DNA of 64,000 bases. Source: CAUZIR01 sp034421295. GTDB taxonomy: Bacteria; Chloroflexota; Dehalococcoidia; Lucifugimonadales; UBA2962. Positions within the stretch are counted from its first letter, which is position 1. Each line of letters starts with the position of its first letter. This document shows, in pieces, positions 16,468 to 24,118 of the stretch. The notes under the pieces are model-generated. The model saw only the letters and a list, made by a program, of their open reading frames with translations. It searched no databases and was not told the origin of the DNA. The position numbers were made by a program, and so were the translations under genes. The DNA is taken from contig DAOUKM010000008.1 in the NCBI GenBank assembly GCA_034421295.1, positions 1 to 64,000 on the forward strand. Reading direction: 5' to 3'.

Positions 16468-17952
16468 CTACTCCAGAAATCTTGCCGCCACGTGGCGGCG
16501 CTGAATCTTGCCGGTCGAGGTGCGGGGGAGATCGCCTACCAGGTATACGGTTTCGGGCACCTTGAACGCGGCGAGCCTGTCGGCGCAAAAGGCCCTTATC
16601 TCCTCGGCGGTGGTCTCGGACGCAAGGACCACAGCAGCACGCACCGACTCGCCGTACTTGGCGTCCGGCGCGCCGAAAGTGACGGCCTCGGCGACGGCGG
16701 GATGGCCGAGGAGAGCCTGGTCCACCTCGACCGGGGATATCTTCTCGCCTCCCCTGTTGATCAACTCCTTGAGGCGGCCGGTCAGCGTCAGGTAGCCGTC
16801 CTCGGACAGCGTGCCCTGGTCGCCCGTTCGAAACCACCCGTCCCAGAATGCGGTGGCGTTGGCCTCAGGGTTGCTGGCGTAGCCACCCATCACGTTAGGG
16901 CCGCGCACGCAGACCTCGCCCCGGCAGCCGACCCCTACCTCGCCTCCCTCATCGTCACGCACGGACACCTGTACACCCGTACCCGTACCGACGCTGCCGG
17001 GGCGCCGCTGCCCGGGGGGCAGCGGGTTCGACGACATCTGGTGCGAGGCCTCCGTCATGCCGTAGGCCTCGACCACCGGCGCCCCGAACCTGCTCTCCAT
17101 ACCCTCTATCAACCCGGGGGAGAGGGGCGCAGAGCACGAGCGGATAAAGCGAAAGCTCGCCGAGGGCGCACCGTCTGCGTCCGCACGGTCGAGCAGTATC
17201 TTGTGGATCGTCGGCACCGCCGAGTACCAGGTCGCCCCGGTCGCCTCCCTGACCGGCCAGAAGGCCCCGGCCGAAAAGCGAGGGGGCAGGACCATCGCCC
17301 CGCCGGTCGCCAGCGTCGAAAGGGCGACGCCGATGAGCCCGTGGACATGGAACAGCGGCATGACGACCATGGCGACGTCATCGCCCGCAAGGCGGTAGGT
17401 CTCAGAGATGTTGCGCACCGACTCCAGGATGTTCCCGTGGCTCAGGGGCACTCCCTTGGGCCGGCTGGTGGTCCCCGAGGTGTGAAGGAAAAGGGCGGTC
17501 GAACCGGCCGAGGGCGGCGTCGGTTCAATGGCGGCGGACAGCACGTCACCGCGGTGGGAAATCGCCGGCTTCCCCCCTATGAGCGACACCTCAAGGGTGG
17601 GGACGCCAAGCGAGTCGGCTGCCTCCCTCGCCGGGTGGGCGCCGGGCGGCACCACGGCCATCTGGCTCGCTGCATCCCCGACGTAGAAGGCGAATTCCTC
17701 GGCGGTGTACGCGGGGTTCAGGGGGGCGGCGACCGCGCCCGCCCGGGCGACCGCCAGGAAGGCGATCAGGAACTCAAGGCCGTTGCCAAGTGCTATTGAA
17801 ACCGGCCTATCCGGCTCAAGGCCCGCCCCGGTGAGCAGCCCCGCGGCCCTGTCCACGCCGCTGCGCAGCTCCCCGTAGGTCACCGTCGGGCCGTCCGGCA
17901 CGATCACCGCAACCGCGCCGTCCGGCTTATCTTCCAGTATCGAGCTAAGCAT
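16468..17952 (-). CDS. AMP-forming acyl-CoA synthetase/ligase
   Basis: A 494-residue adenylate-forming enzyme. The P-loop-like LFLHTSGTTSRPKGVPLSH (about 153-171), VEAYGMTEASHQM, GWFRTGDQGTLSEDGYLTLTGR, LKELINRGGEKISPVEVD and the C-terminal catalytic Lys in LPRTSTGKIQRR are all present, so both half-reactions (acyl-AMP then CoA thioester) should proceed. It is close in plan to the oxalate/malonyl-CoA-ligase-like group, but substrate preference is not determinable here. Its start is preceded only by a weak AAGG. Confidence 0.88.
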   Translation of the reverse strand: MLSSILEDKPDGAVAVIVPDGPTVTYGELRSGVDRAAGLLTGAGLEPDRPVSIALGNGLEFLIAFLAVARAGAVAAPLNPAYTAEEFAFYVGDAASQMAVVPPGAHPAREAADSLGVPTLEVSLIGGKPAISHRGDVLSAAIEPTPPSAGSTALFLHTSGTTSRPKGVPLSHGNILESVRNISETYRLAGDDVAMVVMPLFHVHGLIGVALSTLATGGAMVLPPRFSAGAFWPVREATGATWYSAVPTIHKILLDRADADGAPSASFRFIRSCSAPLSPGLIEGMESRFGAPVVEAYGMTEASHQMSSNPLPPGQRRPGSVGTGTGVQVSVRDDEGGEVGVGCRGEVCVRGPNVMGGYASNPEANATAFWDGWFRTGDQGTLSEDGYLTLTGRLKELINRGGEKISPVEVDQALLGHPAVAEAVTFGAPDAKYGESVRAAVVLASETTAEEIRAFCADRLAAFKVPETVYLVGDLPRTSTGKIQRRHVAARFLE

Positions 17953-18014
17953 CCTTGCCCACTATCATATCCGCAGTCAGGTGACGGCGGCCGCACGCCT
18001 GATGCGGCCGCTCG

Positions 18015-18404
18015 CTACCGCGAGACCACCGCATCGGCCTCGATCTCTACGACCATACCCGGGTCCATGAGCCCCTTTATCTCGATCATGGCGGCTGCAG
18101 GGGGGTTGTCCGCAAAATGCTCCCTGTGGGCCCGGGCATACTCTTCCCAGCGCGATATGTCCGTGACGAAGATGCGCGTCCTTACTATGTTGTCCATCGG
18201 AACGGACAGATCTTCCAGCGCCCTTTTGATGATCCCGAGGCAGTGGACGGTCTGCTCGTATGCCTCTCCCGGTGCGTGCACGCCGCCGCCCTCCTCCACC
18301 GCCGCCGTGCCGCTTACAAACACCAGGTCGCCGGCCCTCACCGCCCGGCAAAATCCGATCTCCCTCTCCCAGCTTGAACCGCTGAAGGTCTTTTCTAGCT
18401 CCAT
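18015..18404 (-). CDS. RidA/YjgF-family protein
   Basis: A 129-residue Rid protein, which hydrolyses reactive enamine/imine intermediates released by PLP enzymes. The fold-defining FVSGTAAVEEGG, QTVHCLGIIKRALEDL, NIVRTRIFVTDI, and EIEADAVVSR at the C-terminus are present. The loop Arg (IVRTRIFV) that binds the carboxylate in active Rid proteins is kept. I use ATG 18404; a longer frame upstream (to 18548) has non-family residues. It sits near the class III aminotransferase, a logical source of enamines. Confidence 0.85.
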   Translation of the reverse strand: MELEKTFSGSSWEREIGFCRAVRAGDLVFVSGTAAVEEGGGVHAPGEAYEQTVHCLGIIKRALEDLSVPMDNIVRTRIFVTDISRWEEYARAHREHFADNPPAAAMIEIKGLMDPGMVVEIEADAVVSR

Positions 18405-18528
18405 CGACCAGGCTCCTTTGTCCGGCGGGCCCGCTGAGGCGGCCCCCTTGTATAGGTTGGTGGAGCATACAGCCTCCTGGCTGCCGGCGGCGGGACCGCC
18501 GGATACCGGGTGCCCTCGCGGCCCGCGG

Positions 18529-18558
18529 TTGACACCCCGCGGACGCATCGTTTAGCAT
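18529..18558 (+). promoter_or_regulatory. Predicted sigma-70-type promoter of the SAM operon
   Basis: TTGACA at 18529-18534, 18 bases, then TAGCAT at 18553-18558. Transcription would begin near 18565, about 20 bases before the riboswitch P1 stem. Spacing is slightly long, but the -35 is perfect. The greA-like gene has a similar promoter at 28374. Confidence 0.55.
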
Positions 18559-18587
18559 CGGGCGACCGCCAAAACCAAATAGCACTG

Positions 18588-18711
18588 CTCTTATCAAGAG
18601 AGGCGGAGGGAACGGCCCTTCGAAGCCCGGCAACCATTCGGCCATAACGGCCGGAACGGTGCCAATTCCGACGAACTCCCCCGACACCTGCGGGGGTTCG
18701 AGAGATGAGAG
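18588..18711 (+). ncRNA. SAM-I (S-box) riboswitch aptamer
   Basis: P1 pairs CTCTTATC (18588-18595) with GATGAGAG (18704-18711) over eight base pairs including one G-U. Between them are the conserved blocks AGAGAGGCGGAGGGA, CGAAGCCCGGCAACC and GGTGCCAATTCC, followed by a P4 hairpin (ACTCCCCC...GGGGGTT). These are the hallmark segments of SAM-I riboswitches, with the P2/P3 core intact. The RNA lies directly upstream of methionine-salvage, AhcY and MetK genes, so it senses the product of metK. Confidence 0.95.
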
Positions 18712-18732
18712 TAGCGTCGTGCAGACGTTACG

Positions 18733-18765
18733 GACTCCTCTCGCGCTCGGGTGGGGTCTTTTTTT
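18733..18765 (+). terminator. Riboswitch expression platform: intrinsic terminator
   Basis: GACTCC (18733-18738) pairs with GGGGTC (18753-18758), and seven T residues follow (18759-18765). The GAGAG part of the aptamer P1 3' strand can instead pair with CTCTC near 18737-18741, giving an antiterminator. So SAM binding should allow the terminator to form and switch the operon off. The first gene starts 27 bases after the T-run. Confidence 0.85.
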
Positions 18766-18791
18766 GGGCCGTTTCCGGGGAAAGAACGGAG

Positions 18792-19223
18792 ATGGCAACT
18801 ACAAGGCAAGCTGTGGCCGACGCGACCGGGTCCATCGAGTGGACCGGCCGCGGCATAAGGGCTCTCGAGAACCTGCCGGGCGCGACGGCCGTCGACGAGC
18901 TGACGAGCCACGGCGACGTGACGGAGGCGATACGGTCGGCGGTTCTGACCGGACGGCAGGTGCCCGCTGCCGGCGCCTACGCATGCCTCCTTGCGGCGCG
19001 CGCCATACTCGATGGAGACCCGCACGATTGCTACACACGGCTCCTCTACGCCGCCCGTGCCGTGCGGGAAGCGGCCCCCGACGATCCCGAGCTGGCCGAG
19101 GCCGTAAAGCGCATGCTGGCCGCAGGTGACCGGGCGAACGGACCGGTGAACGGGACCGGCCGCGTCATAGCGGAGATGGAGGCCGAGGCCGCGCGGGTCC
19201 ACGGGGAGCTCAGGTCCCGTTGA
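18792..19223 (+). CDS. MtnA N-terminal-domain-like protein
   Basis: A 143-residue protein. SIEWTGRGIRALE, then DVTEAIRSAVLTGRQVPAAGAYACLLAA, follow the N-terminal domain of methylthioribose-1-phosphate isomerase (MtnA: SIEW..., VAEAIR...VRGAPAIG.AAA). The usual RGAP loop is here TGRQVPAAG, and the large C-terminal catalytic domain with the active Cys and Asp is absent; MtnA has about 340 residues. The next gene encodes MTA phosphorylase, whose product is the MtnA substrate, so context supports the link. It may be a non-catalytic partner or a gene-size remnant kept by the operon. I choose ATG 18792. Confidence 0.5.
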   Translation: MATTRQAVADATGSIEWTGRGIRALENLPGATAVDELTSHGDVTEAIRSAVLTGRQVPAAGAYACLLAARAILDGDPHDCYTRLLYAARAVREAAPDDPELAEAVKRMLAAGDRANGPVNGTGRVIAEMEAEAARVHGELRSR

Positions 19224-19259
19224 TTCGTCTGCATCGCCAGGCCGGAAGGTGCGGCCCCG

Positions 19260-20114
19260 GTGGCTGAGGCGACGGCCGCGTTCATCGGGGGGACCGGCCT
19301 GTACCAGATCGACGGCCTCGAGCACGCCCGCGAGGTCCGGATCGACACCCCTTACGGCGACCCGAGCGACGCCGTCGTCGTCGGCAGGCTGGCCGGTAGA
19401 ACGGTGGCCTTTCTGCCCAGGCACGGCAGGGGGCACGTCCATCTGCCCTCCAACCTGCCGTCGCGCGCCAACATATACGCGCTGAAGATCCTCGGGGTCG
19501 AGCGGATCGTATCGGTCAATGCCGTCGGTGGCCTCGCCGACGGCGTCGAGCCCAGGGACGCCGTGGTTCCCGACCAGCTGATCGACAGGACCCGCGGCCG
19601 CCCAAGCACATTCTTCGACGTGGGGCCCGTGGGACATATCGCGTTCGCCGACCCCTTCTGCCCGGAGCTATCGTCGCTCCTGGCCCAGGCGGCCGAGCCG
19701 CACTTCCGGCTGCACAGGACGGGAACGATGGTGGTGATCGAGGGGCCCGCCTTCTCAACCCGCGCCGAATCCAGGATGTACCGCTCCTGGGGGGGCACCA
19801 TAATAGGCATGACCGCCCTGCCGGAGGCCAAGCTCGCCAGGGAGCTGGAGATGTGCTACGTGTCCCTCTCGCTGGTGACGGACCGCGACTCGTGGGATGC
19901 GGGCGAGGAGGTCTCGGTGGAGGTTGTATCTGCGAACCTGCGCTCCAACGCGGAGGCGGCCAAAAGGACGATAGCAGACCTGGTTAAGGGCCTTCCCGCC
20001 GGGCGGGAGTGCGGGTGCGGCAGTGCCTTGGCCAACGCTATAATTACGAGCCCCGACCTGCTCTCGCAGGACGATCGGGCCCGTCTGGCCCCGGTGATCG
20101 GAAAGTATTTCTAG
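19260..20114 (+). CDS. mtnP: S-methyl-5'-thioadenosine phosphorylase
   Basis: A 284-residue purine nucleoside phosphorylase family enzyme that splits methylthioadenosine with phosphate into adenine and methylthioribose-1-phosphate. Motifs: FIGGTGLYQIDGLE (phosphate loop), FLPRHGRGHVHLPSNLPSRANIYAL, VSVNAVGGL, VVIEGPAFSTRAESRMYRSWG and IIGMTALPEAKLARE. The HxxxPsxxxxRANi pattern and the site for the methylthio group favour MTA phosphorylase over inosine or guanosine phosphorylase, and the riboswitch supports it. Start GTG 19260, with GGAAGG upstream. Confidence 0.88.
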   Translation: MAEATAAFIGGTGLYQIDGLEHAREVRIDTPYGDPSDAVVVGRLAGRTVAFLPRHGRGHVHLPSNLPSRANIYALKILGVERIVSVNAVGGLADGVEPRDAVVPDQLIDRTRGRPSTFFDVGPVGHIAFADPFCPELSSLLAQAAEPHFRLHRTGTMVVIEGPAFSTRAESRMYRSWGGTIIGMTALPEAKLARELEMCYVSLSLVTDRDSWDAGEEVSVEVVSANLRSNAEAAKRTIADLVKGLPAGRECGCGSALANAIITSPDLLSQDDRARLAPVIGKYF

Positions 20115-20139
20115 GACACTATTTGAGAGGCTTCCAACC

Positions 20140-20493
20140 ATGCCCAGAATGGACCCGGGCGAGCCCTACTACAGGCTCGACCTGACAGAAGCAAGACAGA
20201 TGTACGACGAGGACGACACCACGGTGGTCGACGTCAGGCGTCCGGACGAATACGCCGAAGGACACGTCAGGGGAGCTATCCCGATCCCCGTCGACGACAT
20301 CCTGGCCAGGTTCGACGATCTGCCCAGCACAGGGCGGATGCTGTTCATATGCGCCCAGGGCGTCAGGAGCGGTCTGGCCTGCGAGATGGCCGCAGCGCTG
20401 GGTGTCGACTCCGAGAGGCTCTACAACATCGAGGCGGGAACCGCCGACTGGATAGCTGCCGGCCATCCGGCCAGCTACGGGAACGAAGCGTAG
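20140..20493 (+). CDS. Single-domain rhodanese
   Basis: A 117-residue sulfurtransferase domain: TVVDVRRPDEYAEGHVRGAIPIPVDD is the CH2A block, and FICAQGVRSGLA the active-site loop with the catalytic Cys. It should carry persulfide sulfur; the partner is unknown. It lies 25 bases after mtnP and 15 before the sugar-kinase gene, inside the SAM-regulated operon, which suggests a link to sulfur recycling from methionine metabolism. Compare the UGA-containing two-domain rhodanese at 36155-37015. Confidence 0.85.
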   Translation: MPRMDPGEPYYRLDLTEARQMYDEDDTTVVDVRRPDEYAEGHVRGAIPIPVDDILARFDDLPSTGRMLFICAQGVRSGLACEMAAALGVDSERLYNIEAGTADWIAAGHPASYGNEA

Positions 20494-20508
20494 GTCGCGC
20501 CCTGCCGG

Positions 20509-21501
20509 ATGGCCTCCGAGACGACAAGCCTGCTGGTCGTGGGCTCGGTGGCCTACGACTCGGTCCGCACGCCGGCCGGCAGCCGCAGCGACGCGCTGGG
20601 GGGGTCGGCAATGTACTTCTCCCTGTCCTCGAGCCGGTTCTCCCCGGTCGGCGTCGTTGCGGTCGTGGGCGACGACTTCCGCGATGAGGACGTCGAGCTG
20701 CTGAGGGCGCACGGCGTAGACCTGGCGGGCCTTGAGCGCAGGGCCGGCAAGACCTTCCGGTGGGCCGGGGTCTATGACGCCGAGGACTCGAACACGCGCG
20801 AAACGCTCGATACTCAGCTAAACGTGTTTGCAGATTTCAGCCCCGAGCTCACGGCCGAACAGGCCGGCGCCGATTACCTGTTTCTCGCCAACATCCACCC
20901 GCAGCTCCAGATGCGGGTACTTGAGCAGATGCGCGCCAGGCCGCGGCTCGTGGCCCTGGACTCGATGAACTTCTGGATCGAGGCGAGCAGGGCCGATCTG
21001 TCACGGGTCGTCGAGCGTACCGACGTGCTGATCGTCGACGAGAACGAGGTCCGCCAGTTCGCCGGGGAGACCAACCTGGTCTCGGCGGCCCGGGCCGTTC
21101 TGCGGATGGGCCCCCGGGCTTTGGTGATGAAGAGGGGCGAGCACGGTGTTCTGATGTACCTGCGGGCGCCGGACGGCTCGGACTCGGCATTTGCTTGCCC
21201 GGCCCTTCCCCTGGACCGCGTGGTCGACCCGACGGGCGCCGGAGACAGTTTTGCCGGCGGATTTGTGGGATACCTTGCAGCGCTGAACGCCTCTGCCGAT
21301 TCCCTGTCTGCGCAAACGCTCAGGCGGGCCGTCGCCGTGGGCACGGTGATGGGCTCGATCACCGTCCAGGGCTTCAGCGCCGAGAGTCTCGCGGCGGCGA
21401 CAAGGGCCAGCATTCAGGCCCGCTATGACGAGTTCCACGAACTGATCAGGCTCGAGCAGCCACCGGCGGGCAACGGCCTGCCGTGGCGGGAGGCAAGATG
21501 A
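20509..21501 (+). CDS. PfkB-family (ribokinase-like) kinase, adenosine-kinase candidate
   Basis: A 330-residue PfkB kinase. N-terminal LLVVGSVAYDSV and LGGSAMYFSLSSSRF form the substrate side, VIVDENEVRQF the central block, and DPTGAGDSFAGGF the anion hole with the catalytic Asp. It overlaps the AhcY gene by ATGA, so the two are translationally coupled. Because AhcY releases adenosine, adenosine kinase is the most economical role; methylthioribose-related or other sugar kinase activity is possible. Assignment to substrate is inference from context only. Confidence 0.75.
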   Translation: MASETTSLLVVGSVAYDSVRTPAGSRSDALGGSAMYFSLSSSRFSPVGVVAVVGDDFRDEDVELLRAHGVDLAGLERRAGKTFRWAGVYDAEDSNTRETLDTQLNVFADFSPELTAEQAGADYLFLANIHPQLQMRVLEQMRARPRLVALDSMNFWIEASRADLSRVVERTDVLIVDENEVRQFAGETNLVSAARAVLRMGPRALVMKRGEHGVLMYLRAPDGSDSAFACPALPLDRVVDPTGAGDSFAGGFVGYLAALNASADSLSAQTLRRAVAVGTVMGSITVQGFSAESLAAATRASIQARYDEFHELIRLEQPPAGNGLPWREAR

Positions 21502-22766
21502 CTACCACCGTTCAATCAGACGTAAAGGACCTGTCCCTGGCTCCCCAGGGAAGGCGTCGAATCGAGTGGGCCGCCCGGGAGATGCCGGTGCTCGGGCAGA
21601 TCCGGGATCGCTTCGCCTCAGAGCAGCCCCTCAGTGGTGTGAGGATCGCCGCATGCCTTCACGTCACCAGCGAGACCGCCAACCTGGCGCTGGCGCTCAG
21701 CGCCGGAGGCGCCGAGGTGCACCTGTGCGCCTCCAACCCCCTGAGCACCCAGGACGACGTGGCCGCCTCGCTCGTAGGCGATTACGGGATCTCCGTGTAC
21801 GCGATAAGGGGCGAGGACAGGGACACCTACTACGCTCACATCGACTCGAGTCTCGACGCCCGGCCGCATGTCACCATGGACGACGGGGCCGACACGGTCA
21901 CCAGGGCACTGACCGAGCGCACCGATGTGATCGACGGCATCGTCGGCGGGTGCGAGGAGACCACGACCGGGGTGATACGGCTCACCAGCCTTGCCGAGGA
22001 GGGCCGACTCAGGTACCCGATTATCGCCGTCAACGATGCGGACACAAAGCACTTTTTCGACAACCGCTACGGTACGGGACAGAGCACTCTGGACGGCATC
22101 ACCAGGGCGACCAACATGCTGTGGGCCGGCAAGACCGTCGTGGTCGCCGGCTACGGCTGGTGCGGCAGGGGCATCGCCGGCAGGGCCAGGGGAATGGGAT
22201 CCCGGGTCGTCGTGACCGAGGTCGACCCGATAAGGGCGCTCGAGGCGGCCATGGACGGCCATCAGGTGCTTCCCATGGCGGACGCGGCGCGCATCGCCGA
22301 CGTGATCGTCACGGTGACAGGCGGGCTCAAGGCGGTCGACGTCTCGCATTTCGAGGACATGAAGGACGGCGCGATAGTCGCCAACAGCGGACACTTCGAC
22401 GTCGAACTCGATCTCCCCGGCCTCGAATCGCTCAGCGAATCGAGGCGCGAGGTGAGGCCGTACGTCACCGAGCATTCGCTCAGGAACGGACGCAGGGTCT
22501 ACGTGCTCGGCGAGGGCAGGCTCATCAACCTGGCGGCCGCCGAGGGACATCCCTCCGCGGTGATGGACATGAGCTTTGCCAATCAGGCCCTGTCCTCCGA
22601 GTACATCATCGGGGCTGCGGAGGGGCTGGAGAACAGGGTCTACCCGGTGCCCAGGGAGATCGACCGGCAGGTCGGCAGGCTCAAGCTGAGGGCCATGGGG
22701 ATAGAGATAGACTCGCTCACCGAGCAGCAGGACCAGTACCTGAACTCCTGGAGCTTCGGCACCTAG
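21498..22766 (+). CDS. ahcY: Adenosylhomocysteinase
   Basis: A 422-residue NAD-dependent S-adenosylhomocysteine hydrolase, converting SAH to adenosine and homocysteine. Key segments: LHVTSETANLALAL, CASNPLSTQDDVAASL, GGCEETTTGVIRL (catalytic region), NDADTKHFFDNRYGTGQS with the Lys and Asp pair, and the Rossmann VVVAGYGWCGRGIAGRARGMG. LKLRAMGIEIDSLTEQQ closes the protein; the long insertion of plant-type enzymes is absent, as in thermophile and archaeal forms. ATG 21498 is chosen because GGAGG lies 4 bases upstream and it overlaps the previous stop; GTG 21483 also exists. Confidence 0.95.
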   Translation: MTTTVQSDVKDLSLAPQGRRRIEWAAREMPVLGQIRDRFASEQPLSGVRIAACLHVTSETANLALALSAGGAEVHLCASNPLSTQDDVAASLVGDYGISVYAIRGEDRDTYYAHIDSSLDARPHVTMDDGADTVTRALTERTDVIDGIVGGCEETTTGVIRLTSLAEEGRLRYPIIAVNDADTKHFFDNRYGTGQSTLDGITRATNMLWAGKTVVVAGYGWCGRGIAGRARGMGSRVVVTEVDPIRALEAAMDGHQVLPMADAARIADVIVTVTGGLKAVDVSHFEDMKDGAIVANSGHFDVELDLPGLESLSESRREVRPYVTEHSLRNGRRVYVLGEGRLINLAAAEGHPSAVMDMSFANQALSSEYIIGAAEGLENRVYPVPREIDRQVGRLKLRAMGIEIDSLTEQQDQYLNSWSFGT

Positions 22767-22845
22767 CGGCGCCGGGGCCGAACGCGCCCGGACTGACCAA
22801 GACTAGCGCAGCGCGGGGCGCTGCATGTACAGATCGGAGATAGCC

Positions 22846-24084
22846 ATGGCGTCAAGCCTAACCACCTCGCCCAACTACCTTTTCACCTCCGAGTCGGTGA
22901 CCGAGGGTCACCCCGACAAGCTCTGCGACCAGATATCGGATGCGGTGCTCGACGACATCATTCGCCACGACCCGGCGGCCCGGGTCGCCTGCGAGACGGC
23001 TACGACCACGGGCCTCGTGCTGGTGTTCGGGGAGATCACCACCGATCACTACGTGGACATACCCCGGCTCGTGCGGCACACCATCAGGGACGTCGGCTAC
23101 ATCGATTCCACCTACGGTTTCGACTACCAGTCGTGCGGCGTCGCCGTATCCATCAAGGAGCAGTCCCATGACATATCGGGCGGGGTCAGCCGCGCGGTGG
23201 AGGTCAGGGACGGTGCGGTGGACGACGGTGAGGACGAGGCCGAGAGTCTGGGCGCCGGAGACCAGGGGATGATGGTCGGCTTCGCATGTTCCGAGACACC
23301 CGAACTGATGCCGCTCTCGATCTCTCTGGCGCACCGGCTCTGCCGCAAGATGGCGGAGGTGCGCAAGGAAGGACTGATCCCCTACCTGCGTCCCGACGGA
23401 AAATCCCAGGTCACAGTCGAGTACGAGTATGGGATGCCGAGGCGCATAGACACGGTGGTGCTGGCCGCTCAGCACAACCCGGAGGTCAGCCAGTCAGTGA
23501 TCGAGCGCGACCTGGTCGAAGAGGTTGCAAAGACCGTCATACCCGAGCACTACCGCGACCGCCGGACCAAGTACATCGTCAATCCGTCAGGACGATTCGT
23601 AACCGGCGGGCCGGTCGGTGACGCCGGCCTCACCGGGAGAAAGATCCTGGTCGACACCTACGGGGGCCAGGCGCGGCACGGAGGCGGAGCGTTCTCGGGC
23701 AAGGACCCCACCAAGGTGGACCGTTCGGCCCACTACGCAGCGCGCTACGTGGCCAAGAACCTGGTGGCCGCCGGGCTCGCCGACAGGCTCGAGCTGCAGG
23801 TCTCGTACGCGATCGGCATGGCCAACCCGGTCTCCATTGCCGTGGAGACGTTCGGAACGAACCACGTGGCGGACGAGAGGATCGTCCGCGCCGTAAACGA
23901 GCACTTCGACCTGCGTCCGGGCGCCATAATCCGCGACCTGGACCTCAGGAGGCCGATCTACACGCAGACGGCTGCCTACGGCCACTTCGGCCGTGACGAC
24001 ATCGACCTCCCCTGGGAGCGGACTGACAGGGCCGCCGAGATCAGGCGGGACGTCTTCGTCGTCGACGCCACGGAGGCCGTCTAG
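22846..24084 (+). CDS. metK: S-adenosylmethionine synthetase
   Basis: A 412-residue enzyme making SAM from methionine and ATP. It has FTSESVTEGHPDKLCDQISDA at the N-terminus (ATP and Met site), GAGDQGMMVGFAC (the conserved GAGDQG), GGQARHGGGAFSGKDPTKVDRSAHYAARY and YAIGMANPVSIAVETFGT. All catalytic blocks are present. The ATG at 22846 follows CGGAGA at good distance; ATG 22825 would add seven non-family residues. As the source of the riboswitch ligand, its placement in the SAM-controlled operon gives feedback control. Confidence 0.97.
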   Translation: MASSLTTSPNYLFTSESVTEGHPDKLCDQISDAVLDDIIRHDPAARVACETATTTGLVLVFGEITTDHYVDIPRLVRHTIRDVGYIDSTYGFDYQSCGVAVSIKEQSHDISGGVSRAVEVRDGAVDDGEDEAESLGAGDQGMMVGFACSETPELMPLSISLAHRLCRKMAEVRKEGLIPYLRPDGKSQVTVEYEYGMPRRIDTVVLAAQHNPEVSQSVIERDLVEEVAKTVIPEHYRDRRTKYIVNPSGRFVTGGPVGDAGLTGRKILVDTYGGQARHGGGAFSGKDPTKVDRSAHYAARYVAKNLVAAGLADRLELQVSYAIGMANPVSIAVETFGTNHVADERIVRAVNEHFDLRPGAIIRDLDLRRPIYTQTAAYGHFGRDDIDLPWERTDRAAEIRRDVFVVDATEAV

Positions 24085-24118
24085 CAGTACCGCGCGGCGG
24101 AAGGGACCACCGGTCAGC

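Noticed and set aside
18405..18548. 48-codon N-terminal extension of the RidA frame
   Set aside because: The extra residues do not resemble the family, and ATG 18404 gives the exact family length.
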